Shown: piece by piece, positions 1 to 6,193 of the stretch
Numbering within the stretch: the first letter of the stretch is position 1
Layout: each line of letters starts with the position of its first letter
Source of the DNA: Spirochaetaceae bacterium
GTDB lineage: Bacteria; Spirochaetota; Spirochaetia; B11-G9
Assembly: GCA_030633365.1 (NCBI GenBank)
Contig: DAOVSY010000021.1
Coordinates: 1 to 16,146 of the forward strand
DNA length: 16,146 nt
Direction of reading: 5' to 3'
The notes under the pieces: generated by a model
The model's database searches: none
What the model was told of the DNA's origin: nothing
What the model saw: the letters and a program-made list of their open reading frames with translations, nothing else
Made by a program: the position numbers and the translations under genes

Positions 1-615
1 GATATCGAATCGTTGTTGGATAATATATCCAAATCTGTAATGATTTTTTCAGAGGCAATAAAAAACTATCTTAATGATGAAATGGAAATTTTTTTAAAAA
101 GAATGAATGAAGTAAAACAACTTGAAACTTCTGTAGATGAACTCCGGAGACAGATCCGGTATAAATTATATACTAAGATGCTTATTCCTGAATCAAGGGG
201 AGATATGTTGAGTCTTCTTGAGACAATTGATAATGTTATAGATACAACAGAAGAAGTTTTAGTTCAGTTTGATATACAAAAACCCAAATTTCCCAAAGCT
301 CTTAATAAAGATGTACTGGAACTGGTTGAGAAATCATGTAAAGCTGCAGATTTTACTGTTATGGCCGCAAGGGGATATATAAAAAACAGTGAATTGATCA
401 ATGACTATATTAATAAAACTTACTTTTTTGAACACGAAGCAGATAGAGTGGAAAATAGAATTAAAAGACAGTTGTTTGATTCAAATGAGATTGTATCCGA
501 TCTTGCTGAAAAAATGCATATAAGTAAATTTGTGGAACTTATAGCCAAATTATCAGATGATGGTCAGGATGTATGTGAACGGTTATCAGTCGCAACTATT
601 AAGCGAAGTATATAA
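1..615 (+). CDS. DUF47/PhoU-like phosphate transport regulator (5' partial)
   Basis: This looks like a cytoplasmic, all-helical DUF47 (PhoU-related) protein, a family normally encoded next to PiT phosphate permeases and thought to modulate them. The reading frame is open to the left edge: four codons (Asp-Ile-Glu-Ser) precede the first possible TTG start at base 13, so the true start almost certainly lies outside the window. About 204 residues are present, close to the usual length of just over 200, so little is missing. Acidic helical motifs typical of metal-binding PhoU-like bundles are visible, including FEHEADRVENRI in the second half and DDGQDVCERL near the end. The next gene starts 13 bases downstream with its own ribosome site, so the two are surely an operon. 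The family call is firm; the exact regulatory role is inferred from the family. Confidence 0.85.
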   Translation, partial: DIESLLDNISKSVMIFSEAIKNYLNDEMEIFLKRMNEVKQLETSVDELRRQIRYKLYTKMLIPESRGDMLSLLETIDNVIDTTEEVLVQFDIQKPKFPKALNKDVLELVEKSCKAADFTVMAARGYIKNSELINDYINKTYFFEHEADRVENRIKRQLFDSNEIVSDLAEKMHISKFVELIAKLSDDGQDVCERLSVATIKRSI

Positions 616-628
616 TCTGGAGTAAAAG

Positions 629-1681
629 ATGTCTTTAATAATAATTTTTCTTTCAAGCGGATTATTTCTTGGGTGGTCTCTGGGTGCCAACGACGCAGCG
701 AATATATTTGGTACTGCCGTTGGAACTAAAATGCTCCGGTTTACAACAGCAGCAATTGTTGGATCAATTTTTGTTATAATTGGAGCTGTAATAAGCGGAG
801 CCGGTGCTTCTCATACTCTTGGTAAATTGGGTGCTGTAGATGCTATAGCCGGTTCTTTTACAGTAGCATTTGCAGCTGCATTTACTGTGTTCTGGATGAC
901 TAAAATGAAACTTCCTGTTTCCACATCCCAGGCTGTTGTAGGTTCCATTATAGGTTGGAATATGTTTGCAGGAAGAGCAACTGATGCTTCTGCATTAACC
1001 AAGATTGTAACTACCTGGGTTGTTTGTCCGGTACTTGCTGCAGTTTTCTCTTTTAGTTTGTTTTTTCTTGTAAAATATTTACTTAAATTTTCAAAAATTA
1101 GTATTATAAGGCAGGATTCATATACAAGGGTGGCCCTTCTTCTGGTTGGCGCATTTGGAGCATACAGCCTTGGTGCAAATAATATTGCAAATGTTATGGG
1201 TGTATTTATTCCTGTTTCACCCTTTCAGGATGTAACTATTGCCGGTGTGTTTTCTCTTTCCGGTGTTCAGCTTCTTTTTCTTCTTGGTGGAGTTGCAATA
1301 GCAGTTGGTATATTTACATATTCAAAAAGGGTCATGATGACTGTTGGAAATTCTATTTTCAAACTTTCTCCTGTTGGTGCATTTATAGTTGTTTTAGCCA
1401 GCTCTCTGGTTCTGTTTTTATTTGCTTCAGCAGAGCTTCAGGTATGGTTGTCCAGTCATAATCTGCCAGGTTGGCCATTGGTTCCTGTTTCAAGTTCCCA
1501 GGCTGTTGTTGGTGCTGTTCTTGGTATAGGCTTTGCTAAATCCAAAGGAAAGAATGTTGATTATAGAGTCATAGGCAGAATAGGAATGGGCTGGATTGCA
1601 ACTCCAATTGCTTCCGGTGCTTTATCCTTTATTTTTCTGTTTATTATGCAGAATCTTTTCATGCAGCCGGTATTTAGCTAA
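629..1681 (+). CDS. PiT-family inorganic phosphate permease
   Basis: This is an integral membrane inorganic phosphate transporter of the PiT family (cation-coupled import across the inner membrane), 350 residues long. Both inverted repeats of the family are visible. The first carries GANDAAN at residues 19-25 and LPVSTSQAVVG at 95-105; the second carries GANNIAN at 182-188 and VPVSSSQAVVG at 285-295. In the second repeat the signature aspartate is asparagine, while the first keeps it. Long hydrophobic segments fill most of the rest, consistent with about ten membrane helices. The ATG follows a GGAG at a suitable distance, 13 bases after the DUF47-like gene, so expression is probably shared. 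Whether it couples to sodium or protons cannot be told from sequence by eye. Confidence 0.93.
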   Translation: MSLIIIFLSSGLFLGWSLGANDAANIFGTAVGTKMLRFTTAAIVGSIFVIIGAVISGAGASHTLGKLGAVDAIAGSFTVAFAAAFTVFWMTKMKLPVSTSQAVVGSIIGWNMFAGRATDASALTKIVTTWVVCPVLAAVFSFSLFFLVKYLLKFSKISIIRQDSYTRVALLLVGAFGAYSLGANNIANVMGVFIPVSPFQDVTIAGVFSLSGVQLLFLLGGVAIAVGIFTYSKRVMMTVGNSIFKLSPVGAFIVVLASSLVLFLFASAELQVWLSSHNLPGWPLVPVSSSQAVVGAVLGIGFAKSKGKNVDYRVIGRIGMGWIATPIASGALSFIFLFIMQNLFMQPVFS

Positions 1682-1763
1682 GAAGGCCATAAGGCTGTAG
1701 GCTGCTAGGGTTGGTATTCGAAAGATAGACTTCCCTAATAGCCTAAAAGTCTTCAGCTTTCTT
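1680..1763. repeat. Long imperfect palindrome after the PiT gene
   Basis: The left arm (1680-1710) and right arm (1733-1763) are each 31 bases and pair end to end without gaps, with a 22-base loop. About two thirds of positions are Watson-Crick pairs and several others are G-U. The best blocks are the outer AAGAA/TTCTT, GGCT with AGCC, and AGGG with CCCT next to the loop. The arm also contains near-repeats of AGGC. It begins inside the stop codon of the PiT gene. No T-run follows on the + strand, so it is not a standard intrinsic terminator; a dispersed palindromic repeat or an mRNA 3'-end structure is possible. Confidence 0.5.
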
Positions 1764-1772
1764 ATAATAGTT

Positions 1773-1801
1773 TTGTATTTTAATGGATAGCATTGTATAA
1801 T
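1773..1801 (+). promoter_or_regulatory. Predicted sigma-70-type promoter for the PRTase-like/PilZ pair
   Basis: A perfect TATAAT at 1796-1801 lies 17 bases after TTGTAT (1773-1778), 24 bases before the ATG at 1826. The -35 matches only half of the consensus but spacing and the -10 are ideal. This implies that the following pair has its own promoter, separate from the phosphate genes. Confidence 0.55.
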
Positions 1802-1825
1802 TCAGTATTATAAGAAGGAGTTAAA

Positions 1826-2989
1826 ATGAAAGGTGATTATTTAAAACGTCAGTTTAAAGATGAAGCTGTCTCATTATATTCAATAGAAAGTAAAACTAGT
1901 TCTACTGCTTTAAACAGATATGTCGTATCTACCAGTGATACAAGAAATATGCTTAATTTCCCTGAAATTGTTAACTCTGATTTTACTAATCTTATGAAGA
2001 ATGGAATAACAAATGCTTTAAAAGGGCTTAATAATATTGAACACCTTAGCAGTATAAGTTCAAAACAGATTAATGTGTATCATATCCTTAGAGGTGGCCT
2101 TAACTTTGAGGTAAGAAATGCACTCCATAAGGCCTTTGGATATAAATGGCATTCGAGTTCATACATATCAAGTCAGAGGCATGAAAAAGATGGAGAATTT
2201 TCTATTGCAGATGATTCATACCGGAAATTTCAGATACCCAATAATGCTACTGTTTACAGTGCTGATATAGTTGCTTCCGGTGCATCCCTGGATAACAGCC
2301 TCCTTTTTCTTGATAATTATTTAAGCACAGAGAAACTAAAAATAAAGAATTTTGTATTTGTGACTATTGGCTGCAGTAAAGCAGAAGATGTTCTGGAAAA
2401 ATGGGATGCAAAATTTAAGAAAAATCATCCTGAGTATGACCGGACTATACTTATCTATCTTGAAGGGCGTTTTGCATTAGGTAGTAAAGATCTACCCCTC
2501 TTTAATGTTTTGCCAAATACCGATTTATTAAAAAATTATAAATTTGGTGCTCTTATTACTCCTGAATATGAATTCTCCCAGTTTGAAAAAATGATAATTC
2601 CCCTGGAAGCATGTTCCATTTATGATGGAGGGAAAAAGTCATTTGAGCCGGTACAGCATATAATTGATATTCTTGAGTTTTGGGAAAAACAGATAAAAAC
2701 TGCAGAAGATAAAAGTTTATCTTTATGGGCCGAATATAATTCCAGGTTTCCCCTTGATATGTATCTTAATGAGAATTCAACTATACCTGTAGAAAGTTAT
2801 CTTACTTTAAAAAAAGGTAAAGAAGAGTTCTGGCAGGGTGTAAATGATCATGAGTACAAACAGTTATTTGATAAGTTTAGGTGGTTGTGGTCCAATTCCA
2901 GAATTAAGAGAGCAAAAGAAGATGGAAGTTTAATTTCCACATGTCATAAAAAAATTAATTATTTAAAAAGTTTATTGGAAGCTATTTAA
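1826..2989 (+). CDS. Uncharacterised protein with phosphoribosyltransferase-like motifs
   Basis: I do not recognise this 387-residue cytoplasmic protein as a named family. Its first 215 residues resemble a type I phosphoribosyltransferase: a hydrophobic strand ending in ILRGGLNF (87-94), like the ILRGG/ILRAG loop of such enzymes, and ADIVASGAS (146-154) after a strand, in the place of the PRPP-binding loop. A further strand, FVFVTIGCS (176-184), follows at the spacing seen in uracil phosphoribosyltransferase-like folds. The usual paired acidic residues of the PRPP loop are reduced to a single Asp147. The C-terminal 170 residues are charged, rich in Trp and Tyr, and match nothing I know. The ATG has AAGGAG five bases upstream. 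The downstream PilZ-like gene starts on the last base of this stop codon. PRTase fold is inferred; substrate is unknown. Confidence 0.5.
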   Translation: MKGDYLKRQFKDEAVSLYSIESKTSSTALNRYVVSTSDTRNMLNFPEIVNSDFTNLMKNGITNALKGLNNIEHLSSISSKQINVYHILRGGLNFEVRNALHKAFGYKWHSSSYISSQRHEKDGEFSIADDSYRKFQIPNNATVYSADIVASGASLDNSLLFLDNYLSTEKLKIKNFVFVTIGCSKAEDVLEKWDAKFKKNHPEYDRTILIYLEGRFALGSKDLPLFNVLPNTDLLKNYKFGALITPEYEFSQFEKMIIPLEACSIYDGGKKSFEPVQHIIDILEFWEKQIKTAEDKSLSLWAEYNSRFPLDMYLNENSTIPVESYLTLKKGKEEFWQGVNDHEYKQLFDKFRWLWSNSRIKRAKEDGSLISTCHKKINYLKSLLEAI

Positions 2990-3309
2990 TGAGTGAGCGA
3001 AGAAACGGTGCCAGAATACCTGCGAAGGATCTTCCCGAATTATTAAAAAAATTTAAAGTTGATCTGGGTACTGGAGAATTACTTATTTGCACTACTGTTG
3101 ATGCTGGCAGAAAAGGTATTAGTCTTACTGTTCCAATTCATATTTATAAAGTTAAAAATTATGATATTATCCTTTATTCTATGGATGATAGTTTTAAAAT
3201 TGAAGATGAGATTGTTTATATAAAAGGGATATCTCCGGAAGAATCAAGAATTAGTATAATGTTTTCCTCATCTTCCGGATTAGATAAATATTATGAACTA
3301 TTGGAATAA
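2989..3309 (+). CDS. Small PilZ-like protein (putative c-di-GMP binding)
   Basis: This 106-residue soluble protein has the layout of a stand-alone PilZ domain, the common bacterial receptor for cyclic di-GMP. An RxxxR motif (Arg5-Arg9) sits at the N terminus, and DAGRKG at 38-43 matches the second motif DxSxxG with Gly in place of Ser. After it come beta-strand-like stretches and a SRISIMF segment, where PilZ domains usually have a strand ending in Phe. The ATG shares one base with the upstream stop codon (TAATG), so translation is coupled to the PRTase-like gene and the two products are probably made together. It ends five bases from the convergent ECF S-component gene. The motifs are visible; ligand binding is inferred, and the Ser-to-Gly change leaves some doubt. 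Confidence 0.6.
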   Translation: MSERRNGARIPAKDLPELLKKFKVDLGTGELLICTTVDAGRKGISLTVPIHIYKVKNYDIILYSMDDSFKIEDEIVYIKGISPEESRISIMFSSSSGLDKYYELLE

Positions 3310-3314
3310 GTATC

Positions 3315-3851
3315 TCACCATTTGTAATTTAATATTGGTGGATAAGCTTTTCTAACTGCTGCAGCAAGAGGTACTCCAACAGCAATCCCGGCAACATTTT
3401 GTAATATATTTCCAGGTATTTCTGCAAGAGCCGGTACAAAGCCGTACATAAGCCCTGCAGTAATATAATAGATTCCTGCCATTACAATTGTAGCAGCTAT
3501 AAATGATAATATAAGCCCTGTTATATTGATTTTTTTTCTTAATATTAATCCTATTAACAAACCCTGAAGACCATGGGCAAAAAATGTAATTGGTGCCCAT
3601 TGAGCATATCCAGCAAATAAATCTGCAAGTGCAGTTCCCAGGCCTCCGGCTAGAAATGATGTAACTGAACCAAAAGTAATAGCTGTAAAAAAAATAGCCA
3701 CATCACCAAAGTTTATATATCCTCTTGTAGGAGCGATTGGAATACGAATTATATATGTAAAAACAGTGGTGACAGCAATTAGAATAGCCAATGATGCAAT
3801 TTTAAATGCTGTTAGATTATTAACGGAAGAATTATTTTCGTTGTCTGACAC
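3315..3851 (-). CDS. ECF transporter S component (substrate-binding membrane subunit)
   Basis: This is an S component of an energy-coupling-factor importer: a small membrane protein that binds a vitamin-like substrate and docks onto the EcfT/ATPase module encoded just upstream. Hydrophobic helices alternate with family-typical segments: GYINFGD at about residues 44-50, then a Gly/Ala-rich helix with ALADLFAGYAQWAP, and PGNILQN near the C terminus. It resembles the COG4720-like S components; the substrate cannot be named from sequence. I chose the GTG at 3851 (178 residues) because AAGGAG lies six bases upstream of it. An ATG seven codons earlier (3872) lies upstream of that ribosome site and has none of its own. 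It is the last gene of the ecf group, 56 bases after ecfT, with a hairpin in between. Confidence 0.82.
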   Translation of the reverse strand: MSDNENNSSVNNLTAFKIASLAILIAVTTVFTYIIRIPIAPTRGYINFGDVAIFFTAITFGSVTSFLAGGLGTALADLFAGYAQWAPITFFAHGLQGLLIGLILRKKINITGLILSFIAATIVMAGIYYITAGLMYGFVPALAEIPGNILQNVAGIAVGVPLAAAVRKAYPPILNYKW

Positions 3852-3872
3852 AAAACACTCCTTGGGTTGCAT

Positions 3873-3903
3873 AGCCGAGCAGGGACGGAGTCCCGACCAG
3901 GCT
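3873..3903. repeat. GC-rich nested hairpin between ecfT and the S-component gene
   Basis: GGGAC (3882-3886) and GTCCC (3890-3894) form a perfect stem with a three-base loop. They are nested in AGCC (3873-3876) with GGCT (3900-3903), leaving an internal loop. An alternative outer pair, GAGCA (3877-3881) with TGCTC (3904-3908), also exists. It is strikingly GC-rich against its AT-rich surroundings. It precedes the S-component ribosome site on the - strand and has no T-run. It could be a REP-like repeat, a processing site or a partial attenuator setting S-component dosage. Confidence 0.5.
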
Positions 3904-3907
3904 TGCT

Positions 3908-4672
3908 CTAGATAAATAAGGTAACTAATATTAACAGCAGTAAGATAACACCAGTAATAGTAATTTGCAATATCATTTTATTGGATTTAATTATATTAAA
4001 CTGAGTTCTTTTTATTGTACTGCCTATTCCTCTAAGTTCCAAAGCCATAGATAAAGTTGGAATAGATTTTATTGAATGAATTAGAACAGATACCAGGGTA
4101 GGAAAAACGTTATTTAGTTTTTTCCAGAAATACTTTTTTCTATTATTACTGGTTCTAAGCCTGTGTGCATCCTTTATATTGTTATAAATAATAATCATTG
4201 ATGGTATATATCTAAGAGCAATTGTAATTACAAGGGCTGCTTTATAGGGTAGTCTAAACCATTCCAAAGCCAGAATAAAATTAGTAATACTGGTAGTAGA
4301 GAAAAATATGTAAAAAGAAATAGTAATACCGGTAAATCTTAAAATAAGTTTAAGAGTATGAAACAGGCCTTCTGATGTAAGAATAATTATATTCTTAATT
4401 ATCAGAATTGTTTCTCCACCCTTAAAAAATGGAGGTGTAAGAATAATTACGAATAGAAGAATTGGAAATATCATTTTTAAAGGCTGGAGAGCCTTCAGAA
4501 ATCCAAGACTGTTCATAGCAATTAATAAGAGACCTGTAAAAAATATAAACATTGCTGTAATTGATAGAGGTAAAAAAAATAAAATTACAACGCTTAAAAG
4601 AATAATAGTTTTTAAACGGGGATCGGCTCTATGAATAATTGAATTCCCAGGGATAAAAGTACTTGTAATCAT
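3908..4672 (-). CDS. ecfT: EcfT, transmembrane coupling subunit of the ECF transporter
   Basis: This 254-residue membrane protein is the T component that links the ATPases to the substrate-binding S subunit. The N-terminal HRADPRLK (14-21) is the family's typical start, followed by clustered hydrophobic helices. A cytoplasmic region with DAHRLR (168-173) and ALELRGIG (210-217) occupies the place of the two coupling-helix motifs that insert into the ATPases. Both depart from the textbook Ala-Arg-Gly: the first keeps only Arg, the second keeps Arg-Gly. The hydrophobic C terminus forms a last helix. The ATG overlaps the stop of the fused ATPase gene by four bases (ATGA), so the two are translationally coupled and probably made in fixed ratio. 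The family assignment is firm. Confidence 0.88.
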   Translation of the reverse strand: MITSTFIPGNSIIHRADPRLKTIILLSVVILFFLPLSITAMFIFFTGLLLIAMNSLGFLKALQPLKMIFPILLFVIILTPPFFKGGETILIIKNIIILTSEGLFHTLKLILRFTGITISFYIFFSTTSITNFILALEWFRLPYKAALVITIALRYIPSMIIIYNNIKDAHRLRTSNNRKKYFWKKLNNVFPTLVSVLIHSIKSIPTLSMALELRGIGSTIKRTQFNIIKSNKMILQITITGVILLLLILVTLFI

Positions 4673-6111
4673 AAATTTGAACTCTCAGCCAAAAAGTAAT
4701 TATCAAGAGAATTATGCAGATCTGTTTCAATGACTTTGGCTATCTTCCCTGAATCGATCAGGTAAACACGATTGCTGTAACGAGCACATAAATTAAGGTT
4801 ATGAGATATTATAAGAATACTTTTATTATTTTTATATAGTAAATTTATAAGCATATCAAAATCTTTTAGAGATAATCCTGCATCTGCCTCATCTAGAATA
4901 TAAATATCTCTGTCCATAAGATAGTATACAGCTGCCTGCAATCTTTTTCTTGCACCATAACTCATTAAACTTGGAGGTACATTCCTGTTGGGAAGCTTAA
5001 ACTTTAATATTGTATCTTCAATTTCCAGATTAGTTAATTTTAGCCCAAAGGATAATTCTTCTTCTACAGTTGGTAGAAAAATCTGATAATCAGGATTTTG
5101 AAAAAGGTATGCACAGGACAAATTATTTTTCTCATTTACAGATAGTAATCCGCTTTCTTTTTCTTTTAAACCTGCAATTAGTTTTCCCAGTGTAGATTTC
5201 CCTGAACCGTTTTTTCCAGCTAAAGAAACTATTTCACCTCTTCCTATATAAAAATTATCAATATGCAGGTTAAACGTATTATTATCAGGATACTTGTATT
5301 TAAGATTTTCTATAACAACCGTGGATTCTGTATTTAAACCTTGTTCAGGTTTTAATAGTTTATGTTTATTGTCTATAATTAAACCCTCTTCGATCATTAA
5401 ACTATTTAATTCTGTATTATTCATTTTTTCTGCTGCATGTAGATTTCCATCTTTAAGAATAAAAGTTTTACATGAAATACCTTTAAAAATGTCCAGCATT
5501 TTTGATGAAAAAAGAATAACAGTTCTTTTGTCAGTAATAAGTTTTTGTATAATTTTTAATGCGGATCCAGGATCAAGTTCATCAATAATTTCATCAAGAA
5601 GCCAAATTTGTGGATTTGCTGCATATAGGCATGCTAAAAGAAGTTTCTTTTTCTCTCCACCTGACAGTGTTGCCGGGTTTCTATCCCTAAGATGATCAAT
5701 TTTTAGAACTTCCAGTGACTGGTTTACCCGACGAGTCATCTCCTCTCTTTCAAGACCAAGAGATTCAAGGGCAAAGGCTATTTCTGTATTGCAGGAAGTT
5801 GTGAAAATTTGTTCATCCGGATCCTGAAAGACTGCTCCAATTTTTTCTATAAGTTCATAAGGTTTGAAATTGGAAACAGGAACTTCCTTGTATTCTAATT
5901 TTCCACTTAGAGTCCCGTTAGTATATCTTGGAATAAGAGATAGAATAATTTTTAAAAGTGTGGTTTTCCCTGTTTCAGGTTTACCCAGGATAACAACAAA
6001 GTCACCGGTATTAACAGTAAGATCAATACTATTTAACAATTGTGGAAAATCAAGTCCAGGGTAGGATGGGTATTGGTATTTAAGGTTTTCTATTTTAAGA
6101 ATTTCCTGCAT
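4669..6111 (-). CDS. Fused double ATP-binding subunit of the ECF transporter (EcfA-EcfA')
   Basis: This 480-residue protein joins two ABC ATPase domains, the equivalent of EcfA and EcfA' on one chain, and powers uptake through EcfT. Domain 1 has Walker A GKPETGKT (43-50), Q-loop Gln96, signature LSGGE (149-153) and Walker B Asp173-Glu174, but at the H-loop it has Ser-Ser (202-203) instead of His. Domain 2 has Walker A GKNGSGKST (299-307), Gln338, a divergent signature MSYGA (383-387), Walker B Asp407-Glu408 and H-loop His437. One composite site is therefore canonical and the other degenerate. I chose the ATG at 6111, preceded by AGGA. The frame stays open to a TTG at 6165, but that would begin inside the serS stop region and add a palindrome-encoded tail. 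It overlaps ecfT by four bases. Confidence 0.88.
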   Translation of the reverse strand: MQEILKIENLKYQYPSYPGLDFPQLLNSIDLTVNTGDFVVILGKPETGKTTLLKIILSLIPRYTNGTLSGKLEYKEVPVSNFKPYELIEKIGAVFQDPDEQIFTTSCNTEIAFALESLGLEREEMTRRVNQSLEVLKIDHLRDRNPATLSGGEKKKLLLACLYAANPQIWLLDEIIDELDPGSALKIIQKLITDKRTVILFSSKMLDIFKGISCKTFILKDGNLHAAEKMNNTELNSLMIEEGLIIDNKHKLLKPEQGLNTESTVVIENLKYKYPDNNTFNLHIDNFYIGRGEIVSLAGKNGSGKSTLGKLIAGLKEKESGLLSVNEKNNLSCAYLFQNPDYQIFLPTVEEELSFGLKLTNLEIEDTILKFKLPNRNVPPSLMSYGARKRLQAAVYYLMDRDIYILDEADAGLSLKDFDMLINLLYKNNKSILIISHNLNLCARYSNRVYLIDSGKIAKVIETDLHNSLDNYFLAESSNL

Positions 6112-6129
6112 ATTTTCCTGCGTTCCATA

Positions 6130-6193
6130 CCCTGACGGTTGTTTTACCGTTGGGACGTATTTCAATACGTCCTTACGGTTTTTTTTATCAGGG
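6130..6193 (+). terminator. Strong terminator-like hairpin at the serS-ecfA junction
   Basis: GGACGTATT (6153-6161) and AATACGTCC (6164-6172) form a perfect nine-pair stem, extended by ACCGT (6146-6150) with ACGGT (6175-6179) and a G-U pair. Eight T residues (6179-6186) follow on the + strand. This is a textbook intrinsic terminator for + strand RNA, yet the genes here run on the - strand. CCCTGA (6130-6135) and TCAGGG (6188-6193) give a further outer stem. ACCGT can also pair with ACGGT at 6135-6139, so two folds compete. The serS stop codon lies in the loop. On the sense strand it may instead act as an mRNA structure between serS and ecfA. Confidence 0.55.

Noticed and set aside
3849..3872. 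ATG at 3872 as the start of the ECF S-component gene
   Set aside because: A good ribosome site lies downstream of it, six bases before a GTG; the ATG itself has none.
6112..6165. TTG at 6165 as the start of the fused ECF ATPase
   Set aside because: It overlaps the serS stop codon inside a hairpin and adds 18 residues not expected in the family; the ATG at 6111 has an AGGA upstream.
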